In this document: positions 47,190 through 57,509 of the stretch, in pieces
How positions within the stretch are numbered: position 1 is the first letter of the stretch
How the letters are laid out: every line of letters starts with the position of its first letter
NCBI GenBank assembly: GCA_963377175.1
Contig: CAUJNA010000572.1
Coordinates: forward strand, 62,001 to 126,000
Source: Effrenium voratum
Lineage: Eukaryota > Sar > Dinophyceae > Suessiales > Symbiodiniaceae
Length of the DNA: 64,000 nt
Reading direction: 5' to 3'
The notes under the pieces: generated by a model
The model's input: the letters and a program-made list of their open reading frames with translations, nothing else
Database searches by the model: none
What the model was told of the DNA's origin: nothing
Program-made: the position numbers and the translations under genes

Positions 47190-48160
47190 CGTACCAGACT
47201 CGTGCTCTTTTGGAGTGCTTCTTGGACCGTGATGTTCTTGGCACGGCGTATCTATGTTTCACATGCCGTGGAGACTGTTGGCAAGGCAAAGACAGCTGCA
47301 AATGTGTGGACGGCGTTATTCTTGCAGGATGCGAGTGACAGAGAAGACTGCCTGGTGACTCTGTTCAACCGCATCTTGGCGGCCGTTCTCGTGTTTTCTT
47401 CGCAGCGCCATTTTCAGGGAGGGCGGTCATGACTGTTTGCAACGTATCACAGGGTAGTAAAATTACTACGTGCTAGCAGGTTCGATGGGGAGAAGCAATC
47501 GGTCAATGCTGGCTCAAACCAAAATGCGGGAGGAGGGGTTTGCTGCCACGGGAAAGGCGACCTTTCTAGAGGCTTTTGGCACCAGCAAGCGAATCCGGAC
47601 GAATCCACAGCCATTTGCAGACCTGCGTTTCTTTCCCCAGTTTGGACCATTTCCACAGCACAGCGCACTGTCACCACGGCTTCGGAGCTGAGGAATCGCC
47701 GATATGCACAATGAGAAGCTCTTTTCGGTGCGCTTCGAGGGGGACAGCGAGCAGGCGATTGCCACCAGGGCATCAGGGCAGATGCAAGCGAAGTTTGCCA
47801 GGGAAAGTCCATCCAGTTGTTTGCTCAACATGAAAGAAAGTGAGAGCTGTTTGCATCTTGTTGGAGGTCGGTGTTTTACCCATATGGGGGTTGACCAATA
47901 TTTCTGGTCCCCAAATGAGCATGGGTAGCTTTTCCCATCTAGTTGGAAATCATCTTAGTGGTAAAGGACATTTTGATCGGCAACGCAGGGCTCTCGTGTG
48001 TGCTGGGCCTTGTGTTGCAGGTGAACCGCCTCCGGCGGAGGCTTGGGACGCTGGTCTTTTTCCCGTGGATCCAGCCGGAGCAGGCCGGAGTTCTGGAAAA
48101 TGGGCCGAGGGACAAGTTCAGAACGTGGCTAAAGGAAGCAAACCAGTTTGGTATGGTGTC
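47190..48160 (+). CDS. Candidate exons of an unrecognised gene
   Basis: Coding-like stretches are: 47230-47430 (SHAVETVGKAKTAANVWTAL); 47485-47640 (ATGKATFLEAFGTSKRIRTN, ending at CCCCAG); 47704-47825 (NEKLFSVRFEGDSEQAIATR); and 48021-48155, after the acceptor TTGTTGCAG and before the donor TTTG|GTATGG. The last piece is open in two frames (RLRRRLGTLVFFPWIQPEQA or EPPPAEAWDAGLFPVDPAGA). No domain is recognised, and joins were not verified. Confidence 0.3.
47873..47950. repeat. Repeat family D copy 2
   Basis: TTTTACCCATATGGGGGTTG ... GGTCCCCAAATGAGCATGGG ... TTTTCCCATC is the reverse-complement counterpart of 15563-15645. It is not part of the flanking candidate exons. Confidence 0.6.
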
Positions 48161-48224
48161 TTTTTCCTCTTCTGTATTATTAGGACATATCCTAGTTGTT
48201 GTTCTTCTTCTTAATTCCTTATTT

Positions 48225-48309
48225 GTTATTAGAATTAGTATCACTATTAGTATCAGTATTAGTATCAGCATCAGTATTAGTATTATTATCACTGGTATTA
48301 GTATTAGCA

Positions 48310-48383
<74 letters not shown>

Positions 48384-48385
48384 TA

Positions 48386-48436
<51 letters not shown>

Positions 48437-48520
48437 GTTATTATTATTATTATCATCATTATTATTATTATGATTATTATTATTATTATTTGTATTTGTA
48501 TTTGTATTTTTTTATGATGA
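48225..48520. repeat. TATTAG then ATT microsatellite
   Basis: A (TATTAG)n-like block at 48225-48305 passes into about 195 bases of (ATT)n with rare G and C changes, ending in TTTGTATTTGTATTT. It is open in several frames, giving poly-Ile, poly-Leu and poly-Tyr artefacts. Confidence 0.97.
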
Positions 48521-48574
48521 TGATTACTTTTATACATAGTACATATGATGGGAACCGATATGAGTGAGTGGATG

Positions 48575-49035
48575 GGTGAAAGAGATCCCATCCTCATCCA
48601 CATGTCCACTCTCTTCCTCTCTTCGTTCGGGAGTGTCCATGAGAGATAGAATGCTTCTTGGATGATTTCTTCCTTCCTACCTCCTCCGTCTATATGCGAC
48701 GGAAGGGAGATGAAGGAAGAGGAAATCATTTGTAACCGCTGGAAAGAACTGGCCAGCGGGTGGATCTCTTCTTACTAACCCTTCCCCAGCCTCTGGCTTA
48801 GGGAGTAGATGGGTTAGTGAAGAGATAGAGGTATAATGTGATTCAAGATGGACGAACGAAGAGAGTGGGAAGGATATCTTCAGAACTTTCCTATCATTGA
48901 CAGCGACCGGTGGGAGATGGAAAGGTTAAGGGAAAGATAATGGATTTCTGGAGCTTCTTTGGTTGATTAATAATAGCTCCAGAAGCACTTTTGGATTACA
49001 AGCCTTTCTTTATCCCTTCCTTTCACTAACCCACA
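48575..49035. ncRNA. Candidate structured RNA or foldback element with nested hairpins
   Basis: This block has no convincing open frame but many complementary segments. A long imperfect hairpin lies at about 48660-48731, with TCCGTC and GACGGA at the tip and ATGATTTC and GAAATCAT at the base. Others are CGCTGG/CCAGCG (48737-48758), ATCTCTTCTTACTAACCC with GGGTTAGTGAAGAGAT (48764-48826) and TTCTGGAGCT/AGCTCCAGAA (48946-48984). CTCTCTTCGTTCG (48617-48629) pairs perfectly with 48853-48865 and encloses three of these hairpins. GGGTTAGTGAA also has a second complement at about 49021-49031. It could be a non-coding RNA gene, a non-autonomous foldback transposon or simply old repeats; the strand of any transcript is unknown. 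Confidence 0.4.
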
Positions 49036-49138
49036 CCGGATAGAGAGGTGTGGGGATTGAGTGAGTGAGTTAGCGAGTGAACGGTTGGTAGCATATATGT
49101 GCATACGTAGCATCGGGCATGTTGGGTTCTCACATCAG

Positions 49139-52100
49139 GCAACCTTTTCGCTGTTCCTGGAGAACGTTGACGAGCGCATGGCTCTTTGCTCCATCATCAA
49201 CCTGGCCAAGAAGGCATTTGGGAGCCTTGCCTCTGGGCATGCCAAGTTCTGTTCACTGGCCTCTAATTTCTTGCATATTGATAGCTCCAAGATTCTGAGG
49301 GGCAGCTATTGATGAGATCTGTGGTCTTCGCTCTCTGCGGTCTTTGATCCAACATCTAAAGCTTCCGACGCCAGGAGCGCATGTCCAACCTCGTGAAGCC
49401 CAGATGGATGAAGGGCGACGGATCCGAGGACCCGCCGCGGTCCCAGATTCGTGTGTCATGCGGGACCGTAGCCTTACTCCCTGAGTTCCTGGACTGGACA
49501 CTTTTTCAGAAGACCATGTTGGCGGCAAATGAAAAGTTGAGACTGGTTTTGGGCCATCTCAGGAGGTGAGACTGGCTTGACACCAGAGACTGGCATGACC
49601 AGTGGTTGATGTAAGAGAAACAGAGCCCTCACAAGAGGCCTTCGGCCTTCGGCTTAGGCTCGCTTTCGGCTTGCCGCGCAGCTGGCACCTCAAGACATGG
49701 TTGCCACAACCTGATTCAATCTGATGGCCGATGGCTGAGGTTGGGAGACCCTCTCCAACATTCCGTTACAGGGGACGGTGTACATCAGCTACAGATGCGC
49801 CCCTGAAGATCGGAATTTCAAGGCCCGAAGCTACGCCTTTTGGTTTCGGAGCTTTGGGTCCTGAGAGGTCCGGAAGGGATTCTTGGAGACCTACAGCAAT
49901 TGGCCTTGCAAAGTGGGCGAGTCGGAGGCGAGTCGGAGGCTGCGAAGAGCCACTCAATTTGGCCTTAGCGAAGGTGCTGTGGTGGGCCTCTACGAATGAA
50001 GTGCCGGTGGATGTGATGGAGTTCCTTGAGTGCGCCAGCTCAGATGAGCCTTCAACATCTGGGCAAGTGAGTTAGTGGGGGGACCGTCCCAACCACAAGT
50101 TGGTGCGGCCGCCTTGGTTTTGGGTAGACCACTTTTGTGCTAGGTTTCGAGTATGGCTCAGATCCAGACCTGAACAACACACAAGCTGTTCGGCCGGTTC
50201 TGTTCTCAAAACAATTCACACCAGAAGCAGCCCAATCAACTGAGGTTCCTAGCTGAGCGCTACGACAATGTCTATGAGGCCAGCAGCCCGAAGCTGCGAA
50301 AGAGGCCAGGACAGTTTGAGACATGGCAGCTTGACAGGCCTTCGACGATATCAAGCCCTCGTTTCTTGCTCAGCGACATGCTTGACAGACTGAAGCTTTT
50401 CACGCGGAGACTTCTTGGTCTTGTGAGGACTACACCTGTCCTTACTCTTCGTCAATTTGAGGAAGGCTTGAGGCGATCGTCGAATGGTGCGTCGCTCTGC
50501 AAGCGACCTTCGCCGTTCTGCAGGCGTGTGAAGTGCAGAAAGTTTCGGGGCAAACGGGAGATGGAGAAGATCACAGGCGCCTTGTTTGCCTTGTTTGCCT
50601 TGTTTGCCTAAGACGCGCCGGAGCTTGCGCAGCCTTGGAGCCAAAGCATCTTTGCATCTCGCGCCTGAGGTGTGTTCCGCCCCCTATCCGCAGTTCTGTG
50701 CGTGCCAAGCTGGTGACAGACAGAGAGACTCAGGCTACCTGGACCCCAGCGGCGAGGGCCAGGTGTCCCGCAACGAGTGGGGCCACGGGGACCCAGTGCG
50801 CATGGGTGGAGTCGAAGCGTCCACTTGAGGTTTGTAGGGATGGTGAGCCCTTTTAAGAAGGAAGTTGGACAGCCACTCGTTAGGGCTCGATAAAGCTGCT
50901 TCAAATTTTGATATTATCTTGAGGTTGCAGAACTTTTTGGATTGTATGTTTGCTTGATTTCTTTCTTCTATTTGATGATTGTCGTTCTGGGCTTTTGACT
51001 CCATTGCTTTTGACTCCGTTGGGCATCTTCGTTGATACCAAAGCACGTCTGGACATGAGACTCGTTTTGACCATGGCACATGTGGCGAGATGCAATAGCA
51101 CTGAGGCATGCTGGAGCTTTGCCACAAGGAGATGGTCTATTCCATTCAGGACAGGAGCACCTATTCTGCAAGGCATGTTGCTTGCGAGGCGGGTCAGATC
51201 GCAGCTACTTGCTAGTGACATAATCATTATGGGGGCAATATTCAATCATCCAGGCACACATTCGCAACTTGAAGTTTGAGTTATCGTTTGCAGCGGCAAT
51301 CATTTGGGATTCTGAATGTTGGCCACTCAAGGAGTTTGTCCAGTTCTGCCAGCGCTCCTTTGGCAATGACCTGAATGAATGGGGCTCAGCGTGTGTGCGC
51401 ACGACTTTCCACCAGGCTCTGTAACTTGCCATTTCTGGTCTCAAGGGTTGTGATACAGTGGAGAAAGGGCGACTTGGGCAGAAAGCAAACGGAGGAGTGA
51501 GATGCCTCGTTATCTTGCCGTGGGTTTGAGGGAGGCATGCCGATTCCAGCGGTTGAACATATCTATATTCAAGATGCCACCTCTGAACTTTGTCTTTGAC
51601 GCGCCGGAGGCCGCTTGGGCTGTCTTCGACTTGAACGGAGACAACTACATCTCGGCCGGGCCACCTGGTGCTGCGGCATTGCCTTGATTGCAATGAGCCG
51701 ATTGTGAACGTACTCTTGGTATGGGCGCTCGCTTTCTAAGGGGCTAAGACCATTAGGCTGAATCCTGTGAGGTGACCCCTTTGAGGGTTACACTTGTAAA
51801 GGAGGTTTTGCGAGCTGGTCAAAACGGGTGGGCGGGACCGCGTCTCCTTTTTGTCAGGAAGCTGAGTGGGTGTCTGTGGCCCGATCATTCTCTTACTTCG
51901 GCCCCACCCTTCCCATCTTTCGCTTCTTGGACAAGGACGATGAGGCTGGGGAGCCAAGAATATTTTCGCAACACTCTTTGGCGGCGCATCGTGATCGGAT
52001 TGCAAGATGCATGAGCACGGGGAGAGCTCAAGGATGGGGGCTAGGGTATGGCAGGGGACGATCTCCTTCGAGGAGTTTGAGGCAGGCCTGCCTTGACGGT

Positions 52101-52267
52101 GTAAAACAAGCGACAGAAGCCTTCCAAGCAAGGAATCAACAGTTTGTATGTACAACAGCTTTGGACGTGAGATGTGAATCTTCGAGTTGCTCTGCATGCA
52201 ATTATCATAGCAGGGTGAAATCATTGATGAATACAAACAGCTGCAGGGGAATTTTGCAGGTCTCCTG

Positions 52268-52306
<39 letters not shown>

Positions 52307-53073
52307 CGCCTGCCCGCTCGCCTGCTTGCTCGCTCGCCTGCTTGCTTGCTGTCTGCCTGTTTGCCTGCCTGTTTGCCTGCCTGCTTGCCTGCCTGGTTGC
52401 CTGCCTGCCTGCTTTACTGCCTGCTTCAGTGCTTGCTTGTCTGTTTGCTTGACTGCTTGCCTGCCTGTTTGACTGCCTGTTTGACTGCCTGCTTGGCTGC
52501 TTGCCTCTCTGCTTGTTTGTTTGCTTGCTGGCCTTGCCTGCCTGCTTGCCTGCTTGCCTGCTTGCTTTCTTGTTTATTTGGTTGCTTGCTTGCCTTTTTT
52601 TTTTTTTTTGGGGGGGGGGGGAGGGGGTGTTTTTGTTTTTGTTTTTTTTTTCCCCTATTTTTTCTTTTCGAGGGGTTGTTTGTTTGTTGGTTGGTTTGTT
52701 TGTTTGATTGGTTGGCTTGTTGGTTGATTGTTTGTTTGCTTTTTTGCACGGGCACTTGCTTGAGTTTGCTGTGAGTTTTGCACAAAGCATCGCAAACAAG
52801 AAAGGGTTGTGGATGAAAGTGCAACCCGGTGGTGGTTCCAATTCCTTTCTGAGTCTAGCAACACTCTTTGAGTGTGCCAAGAAACATTTGTCTTTGAGTT
52901 GGCAATTGCGCGCATTGTGTGTTTTTTTGCTACGCATTTCCGGACATGAATTTCCAGCGGCACTCGTGGAAAGTGCCTCCCAGCTTTGATCTGTCTCCTA
53001 GGAGCTCAAGAAATTCTGCAAGCCCTCGAAGCCAGAGGTGAAGGCGTGCGCCGCTGCCCTGCATTGGGGCTGA
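49139..53073 (+). CDS. EF-hand calcium-binding protein, multi-exon
   Basis: The C-terminal part splices cleanly: 50225-50486 (GTGCGT donor), 50734-50805, an exon ending 51654 (GC donor), 51858-51944 (GC donor), 52055-52081 (GC donor) and 53002-53073 (TGA). Three EF-hand loops result: YLDPSGEGQVSRNEW; FDLNGDNYIS joined across a splice to EAEW; and FLDKDDE joined to GTISFEEFE, with helix F continuing as ELKKFCKPSKPEVK in the last exon. All have acidic residues at loop positions 1 and 12 (E) and Gly or equivalent at 6, except that loop 2 has Asn at 6. EF-hands bind Ca2+ and usually act as sensors. Upstream exons 49139-49312, 49375-49440, 49772-49855 and up to 50066 (CAA|GTGAGT) look coding and may be the N-terminus (ALCSIINLAKKAFGSL, VLWWASTNEVPVDVMEFLEC). 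The joins after 50805 and before 50066 are not fixed. Confidence 0.65.
50082..50158. mobile_element. Family B element, copy 3 (right part only)
   Basis: CCCAACCACAAGTTGGTGCG ... GGTTTTGGGTAGACCACTTT ... GTGCTAGGTTTCGAG aligns with the right part of the copies at 8855 and 20086. It lies in the intron between the exons ending 50066 and starting 50225 of the EF-hand gene. Confidence 0.6.
52262..52741. repeat. Large CTTG-type array with T and G runs, inside the last EF-hand intron
   Basis: It starts as perfect (CTTG)n, drifts to CCTG, CTTG and GTTTG units, then has a poly-T run, a poly-G run (about 52609-52620), T-rich sequence and GTTTGTTTG/GGTTG units. It fills much of the intron 52082-53001. 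Open frames across it (Leu/Ala/Cys-rich on +, Lys/Gln/Ser-rich on -) are artefacts. Confidence 0.95.
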
Positions 53074-53186
53074 CGCGCTGTGGCGCTGTGGGGCTGTAGC
53101 TTGACCCTGTGTCCAGAGCCGCGTTGGCCCAAAGGAGAGAGGCCTTACATGAAGCATGGGCTGTCCACACTGAACGCGATCTGCAT

Positions 53187-53294
53187 CATGTGGGTTTGGG
53201 TCAAAATTGAACCACCAGGGGACCACAGGTTTTAGTCAATGTTTCCACTTACCAGGGTTCCATTTTGGGTACCTATTTTTGACCCGCAGCCATG
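53187..53294. mobile_element. Family A element, copy 10
   Basis: TGGGTTTGGGTCAAAA and TTTTGACCCGCAGCC are the inverted ends, flanked on both sides by CATG (possible target duplication). The core ACCAGGGGACCACAGGTTTT and ACCAGGGTTCCATTTTGG is intact. It ends 10 bases before the ATG of the next gene. Confidence 0.8.
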
Positions 53295-53304
53295 TCTTAG
53301 CGAT

Positions 53305-54495
53305 ATGGGGCTCCGGGAGAAGCGCGCGGCCCTGTTTCTGCTGGTTCTGCTGTGCCCGCGGCCGCAGCTCGCGTTCGGAGCCTTCGAATTGGCGAGGACG
53401 CAGGCTAAGGTGGTGCGGGAGCGCAGCACCGGCACGCTTGTGTGCTTGGTTGGATGCACCTTGGCACTTGCCATGATGGGTGACCATGGTTCATGTTGCC
53501 ACAGAAGACTGGTGGTGACACGGTGAGACATGCCTCGTCTTGGGATGAACATGAGGCATGCACTTCAACCCCTTCTCGACGTTCTGCGCGAGGCGCATCG
53601 CATGGGAGCTGGCGAGCAACGAGAGCCTGGGCGCTGTGGTGCTGGAGATGTTCGATGATCGTTGGGAAAGAATGCCAGAGCCTTACATAGCGTCTCCAGC
53701 GCGAAGGGGAGATGCTGGCCTTTGGCGCCTATCGGCCAGAGGCGTTCAGCGCTTGCCAGGCAAGCGCTTCATCCGGAGGGCTCTGCCATGCGCTCGCTCC
53801 TGGACAACGAGATGCAAGCTGTAAGTGAGAGGCTTGGCTCGGCAATGGAGCCAGTAGGTCAGAATGGCTTATGTGCCATGTTTACAAGGTTGTGCAGGTA
53901 AGCCTACCCACGTGCTAAGGCTAAACGCAGCCCTTGCAAGTCTGTAAGGACGGCTTCTACATTGCAGATACCAACGACCTTTGGCGATATGTCAGATGAG
54001 GATTTGGATGCTGTCTTCACTGAACTCACCGACAGAACTCTGGACGACTCGCGCACGCCCAGTGGCTGGATGAGAATTTGGAGAGACCTGGTGGACAGCT
54101 TCTCTCCCCTAATGTCTGATACCCGGCCAGCCGGAGAAGTCGATGGACCAAATCCTGGTTACAAGCTGCTGGCTGTGGTTCTGTTGCTTCTTGCAACCCC
54201 AGTCGCGCTGCTCAGGAACTTTCTGGTCCTGGCCATGGAAGCTCCATTTTCGAACACAGCCTTCATCTTGCTCGCGTCGCTGTCCGTCTCAGCTTGGCTG
54301 CTAAGCACGCCAGAACTCTGGCAATCGAGCAAGACGGACTCTGCAGATGGCCTGTTCTGGCAGCTGGCATCAGCGGTGCTGGTGCTCCTTGCTTGCATCA
54401 CTGTCGGCCACCATACCCCAAATTCGGAGCCACTGGCTGAAACAACTGGAATTGGAGGCACAGCTGTCGGGGTGACATGGCCGCTGGTCGTGTAA
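53305..54495 (+). CDS. Signal-peptide membrane protein with three C-terminal helices, four exons
   Basis: The ATG at 53305 opens a signal peptide (MGLREKRAALFLLVLLCPR). Exon 1 ends at 53431 with a GC donor (CCG|GCACGC) and joins exon 2 at 53556 in frame (STG to MHFNPFSTFCARRIAWELAS). A third exon ends at 53820 (donor GTAAGTG) with MRSLLDNEMQA; its start near 53740-53760 is uncertain. Exon 4 (53968-54495, TAA) begins IPTTFGDMSDEDLDAVFTEL and contains hydrophobic segments YKLLAVVLLLLATPVALL, NTAFILLASLSVSAWLL and FWQLASAVLVLLACITVG. Repeated GGCAYGC borders fit dinoflagellate introns. The product probably enters the secretory pathway and is anchored in a membrane. No catalytic or binding motif is recognised. 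Confidence 0.62.
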
Positions 54496-54663
54496 AGACC
54501 ATGATGGCCAGCAAAGCACCCCCCACCCCCTGCACCTGATTTCAGCATCTCGATTTGGAAGCAAGCTGCATCCCCCATTTTTGTTTCGAGCGCGTCTAAA
54601 GTCTGCACACAGCCGCGGCTCTCAGCTATATTCTCCAGTCCCACCTAAAGGCTCCTACCCCCA

Positions 54664-54680
54664 GAGAGAGAGAGAGAGAG
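54664..54680. repeat. Short GA run
   Basis: AGAGAGAGAGAGAGAGAG-like run 3' of the membrane protein gene; a similar run lies at 55277-55295. Confidence 0.85.
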
Positions 54681-55062
54681 CTGAGCCCGTTGAGATACAG
54701 AAAGTCTTTTCGCTGTGCGGGTGTTCCTAAAAAAAGCGGGTTGGTGTTTGAAGTGAAGCCCAAAGGAAACCACCTGGGGCCGCCCAGTTTTTGAGAGAGC
54801 AACGGGAGACAACTGCCAAGCTTGACTTGAGCCAGGGCTCAAGGCTTGACGCTAAGGCACTTTTGGTGCGGCAAGAAACCTGGGTTTGAACAGCGCTTGT
54901 GGTTGGCTTCGGGGACCCTTTGAAGGGCCGCAACAGTTTGAGGAGGCTGCCACCCAACATAAAAAAACACCCGCAGGGCGTTAGGGCAGCGAGCGGTTTC
55001 CTGTGATGAGTTCGAGGCGCGCCCGAAACGTAGGCTTCCCCTGCTGGCGCTGTGGCGTGTGC

Positions 55063-57396
55063 AGCTGCGAGCCCTTCTGACGGAGCGGAACGCCCGCCTG
55101 GCCTCAGAGCTGCGGGCGGCCTGCAGAAGCTGCGGCGGCCGGCCGCTTGCTTGGGCGTGTCTGGGGTGTCTGGGGTGTCTGGGCTGTTTGGGGAGGATTT
55201 TGGTGGGAGACCCTGTTGGGGATAGCGGACTTCAAACGGAAACCAACCGTTTACAACATTTTGAGATTTGCGGATTGAGAGAGAGAGAGAGAGAGACCTG
55301 GAAGGGCCATGGGGTAGTTGGGAGCACATTTGGGCAACGGGGGGTCAGAAGTCTAGTTCGGGAAAGTCCCAACGGTTGGTTTGGCAAGTGTGATGGATGG
55401 CATAGAAGGGCTTTGATTTGTGCTTGAATGGTGCGTGAGGGAGTTGCTACTTTCTTATTGACTTGCCGCAAAGGGTCAGGTGCAAATAGAAGCTCAGTGC
55501 ATGCACTTTTGTTTTTCTGCCAGAGTAGCTTACGCTCCAGAACGACGAAAAGCCAAGGACTGTGGTCTTGGCTGTCTTGGGTAGCTGGCACGTTTCCGGG
55601 GTGAGCCAGCAGCTGCAGGAGGCCTAAGCCAGATTTCCATGTGGCAATCTGCTCACGGAGCAGACGGGCGGAAGAAGATCTCCGCAAGATTCGAAGCCGC
55701 GAGCGCCGGTTGGATGCGCCGCCCGATGCTAGCAGATCCACGTCGAATCACGGGCATCGTCGACTGGAGGAATGCTCGCACCCGTGCCGCGAGTTCGAAA
55801 AGGTGCATGTGGCTGGAGCTGCTGAAACAGCATTCTGCAACAGCGAGCTCCGGCGCGGGTTTTAGTCTTTGGTTCATTTACCAGGGTGCCATTTTGGTAC
55901 CACTTTTTGAGCCACAGCCATTTCAGGTTTTGGCTTTGAACCAAAATTCTCCGCCCCTTAGTCAGCTGGGTAGGGCACAGCTGCGCAGGCGATGGAGAAG
56001 GGCTACGAGACACTCAGGGCCAACGGGGCAATAATGCGGGACCCGCGACAGAGCGAGATAGTTTTGGCACTTGTACTGGTTCACTATGATGCTTAAAACA
56101 AGTCCCAATGCAAACTAGGAAGCATTCGCTTTTGTTCCGCACTGCCGATGCTTGCATTTGTTGTTGGCTGAGCTTTGCATGAGGTCTTGCCAGGTTTCAA
56201 CGCGTTGCACATTGCCACAAGCGAACGTTCAGGACTTTCCCTGCACGCGGATCCGGCTGCGGGCACGGCTGCAGCGGGCGCGGGCTGGAGCTGGCACCGC
56301 GGGCACAGGCCACGGCCCGCTGTTGGGAGAGGTGCTCAGAGCATGAGGGAAGGACCCTTAACCATCGAAGTGGTGGTTCCCTGTTGAGACGGGTTCATTC
56401 CCACGTTGCCCTATCGCACCAGCAAGTTGTCAGCGCCTAGGACGCTTGCCCACCCGAACTCAGCCGATGCTGGACGAGGACGGCCAAGGGAGAGATTGGA
56501 GCTTGGGTTTGGATGTTTGGATTGCAGGCGACGTTGGCGAATCTGAAGCATGCCCTGCCCAAAGTGAACTCCGCAGTCGGAGTGAGGGCCCGCGGCCGAG
56601 ACGAACAGAACGAAGACTTTGGCAAGCCGCCTCGAGTCGAGGTGGCGACGGCAGTTGAGCGGTTCATTGTGGCTAATGGAGTGAAGGGCAGCCGTGATCC
56701 CAGATTGCTTTCAAGCTTTGCTTCACAGACCGACACAGTCTGCGCATCTTGTTCTCAAAACTCTGCCTTTGATTTGTGATTGGCAACAGCCAGACCTGCA
56801 GGTCAGATAACCGTGATGAAGGTCAACCTGTATAAGGAGACCATTGCTTGTTGTGTTTGGTGTGACGGTGTCTTGGTTTGCAGGAAGGCCTGCGCGAGTT
56901 GGTTTGCGACGTTGCCATCCCGCAGAGTGTGCAGGGATCTTTGCCGATTTCTTGCACGGATGGCAATTTGGAATGCCAGGTTTCTGAAAAGTGAACACTG
57001 GCCCAACTTTAAAGTGAGTTGCCTCGCATCATGCAGGGTTTCGGGTCAAACTCATGATTCGCAGGCTCATTTGCTTCCTCAGGTCTCCCTGTGGCGTGGC
57101 GAGGACCCTGAAGATGGCGCTTGGGGAGGCAAGGCGACAGAGTAAGCTTGCACATCCCAGCTGCCACTAGGCACTTGTGCATGAAGGGCTTGGATGAATG
57201 TCTGAGTCCTTTGGACCAATCCGCAAGCGGCAGCAACCTGTTGGTCGGGGAGGGAAGGTCTTTGGCCCAAAAAAACAACGTACAGGTCTTTGGCCCGTCA
57301 GGGAGATGCTGTCGACTTTCGCTTCCTTGCCGCTTGCAGGCCACACAGCCTGAGGCTGTCAGTCTACTTCATGTGCTGCGCGTCACCTCTGCGCAA
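55063..57396 (+). CDS. Unrecognised multi-exon gene, candidate exons
   Basis: Exons with good splice borders are: 55063-55140 (LRALLTERNARLASELRAAC); about 55655-55810 (AEEDLRKIRSRERRLDAPPD, an alternative frame is also open); 56194-56331 (acceptor TTGCCAG, donor GAG|GTGCTC); 56528 to about 56705 (ATLANLKHALPKVNSAVGVR, RVEVATAVERFIVANGVKGS); 56884-56979 (EGLRELVCDVAIPQSVQGSL, donor CAG|GTTTCT); 57083-57128 (VSLWRGEDPEDGAWG); and 57340-57396 (PEAVSLLHVLRVTSAQ, donor GTGAGT). For 56194-56331 one frame gives GFNALHIATSERSG, faintly like an ankyrin repeat, but another frame is equally open. Several exons are charged and probably helical. Function is unknown, and one or two genes may be present. 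A degraded family A copy sits at 55857-55922. Confidence 0.4.
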
Positions 57397-57509
57397 GTGA
57401 GTGCGCTCCTTGTGCGCTTGCGCGTGTTCATCACTATGTAAATCTCAGGCCGGAGCAGCAGTGTTTGGTTCGAGCAGCCCTGGCAAGCCGCAGTCCGCAT
57501 TTTGGAGAC

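Noticed and set aside
48196..48567. Poly-Ile/Leu/Tyr membrane-like frames
   Set aside because: Translation of the ATT microsatellite, not a membrane protein.
52221..52937. Lys/Gln/Ser-rich minus-strand frame and Leu/Cys/Ala-rich plus-strand frames
   Set aside because: Direct translation of the CTTG array lying in an intron of the EF-hand gene.
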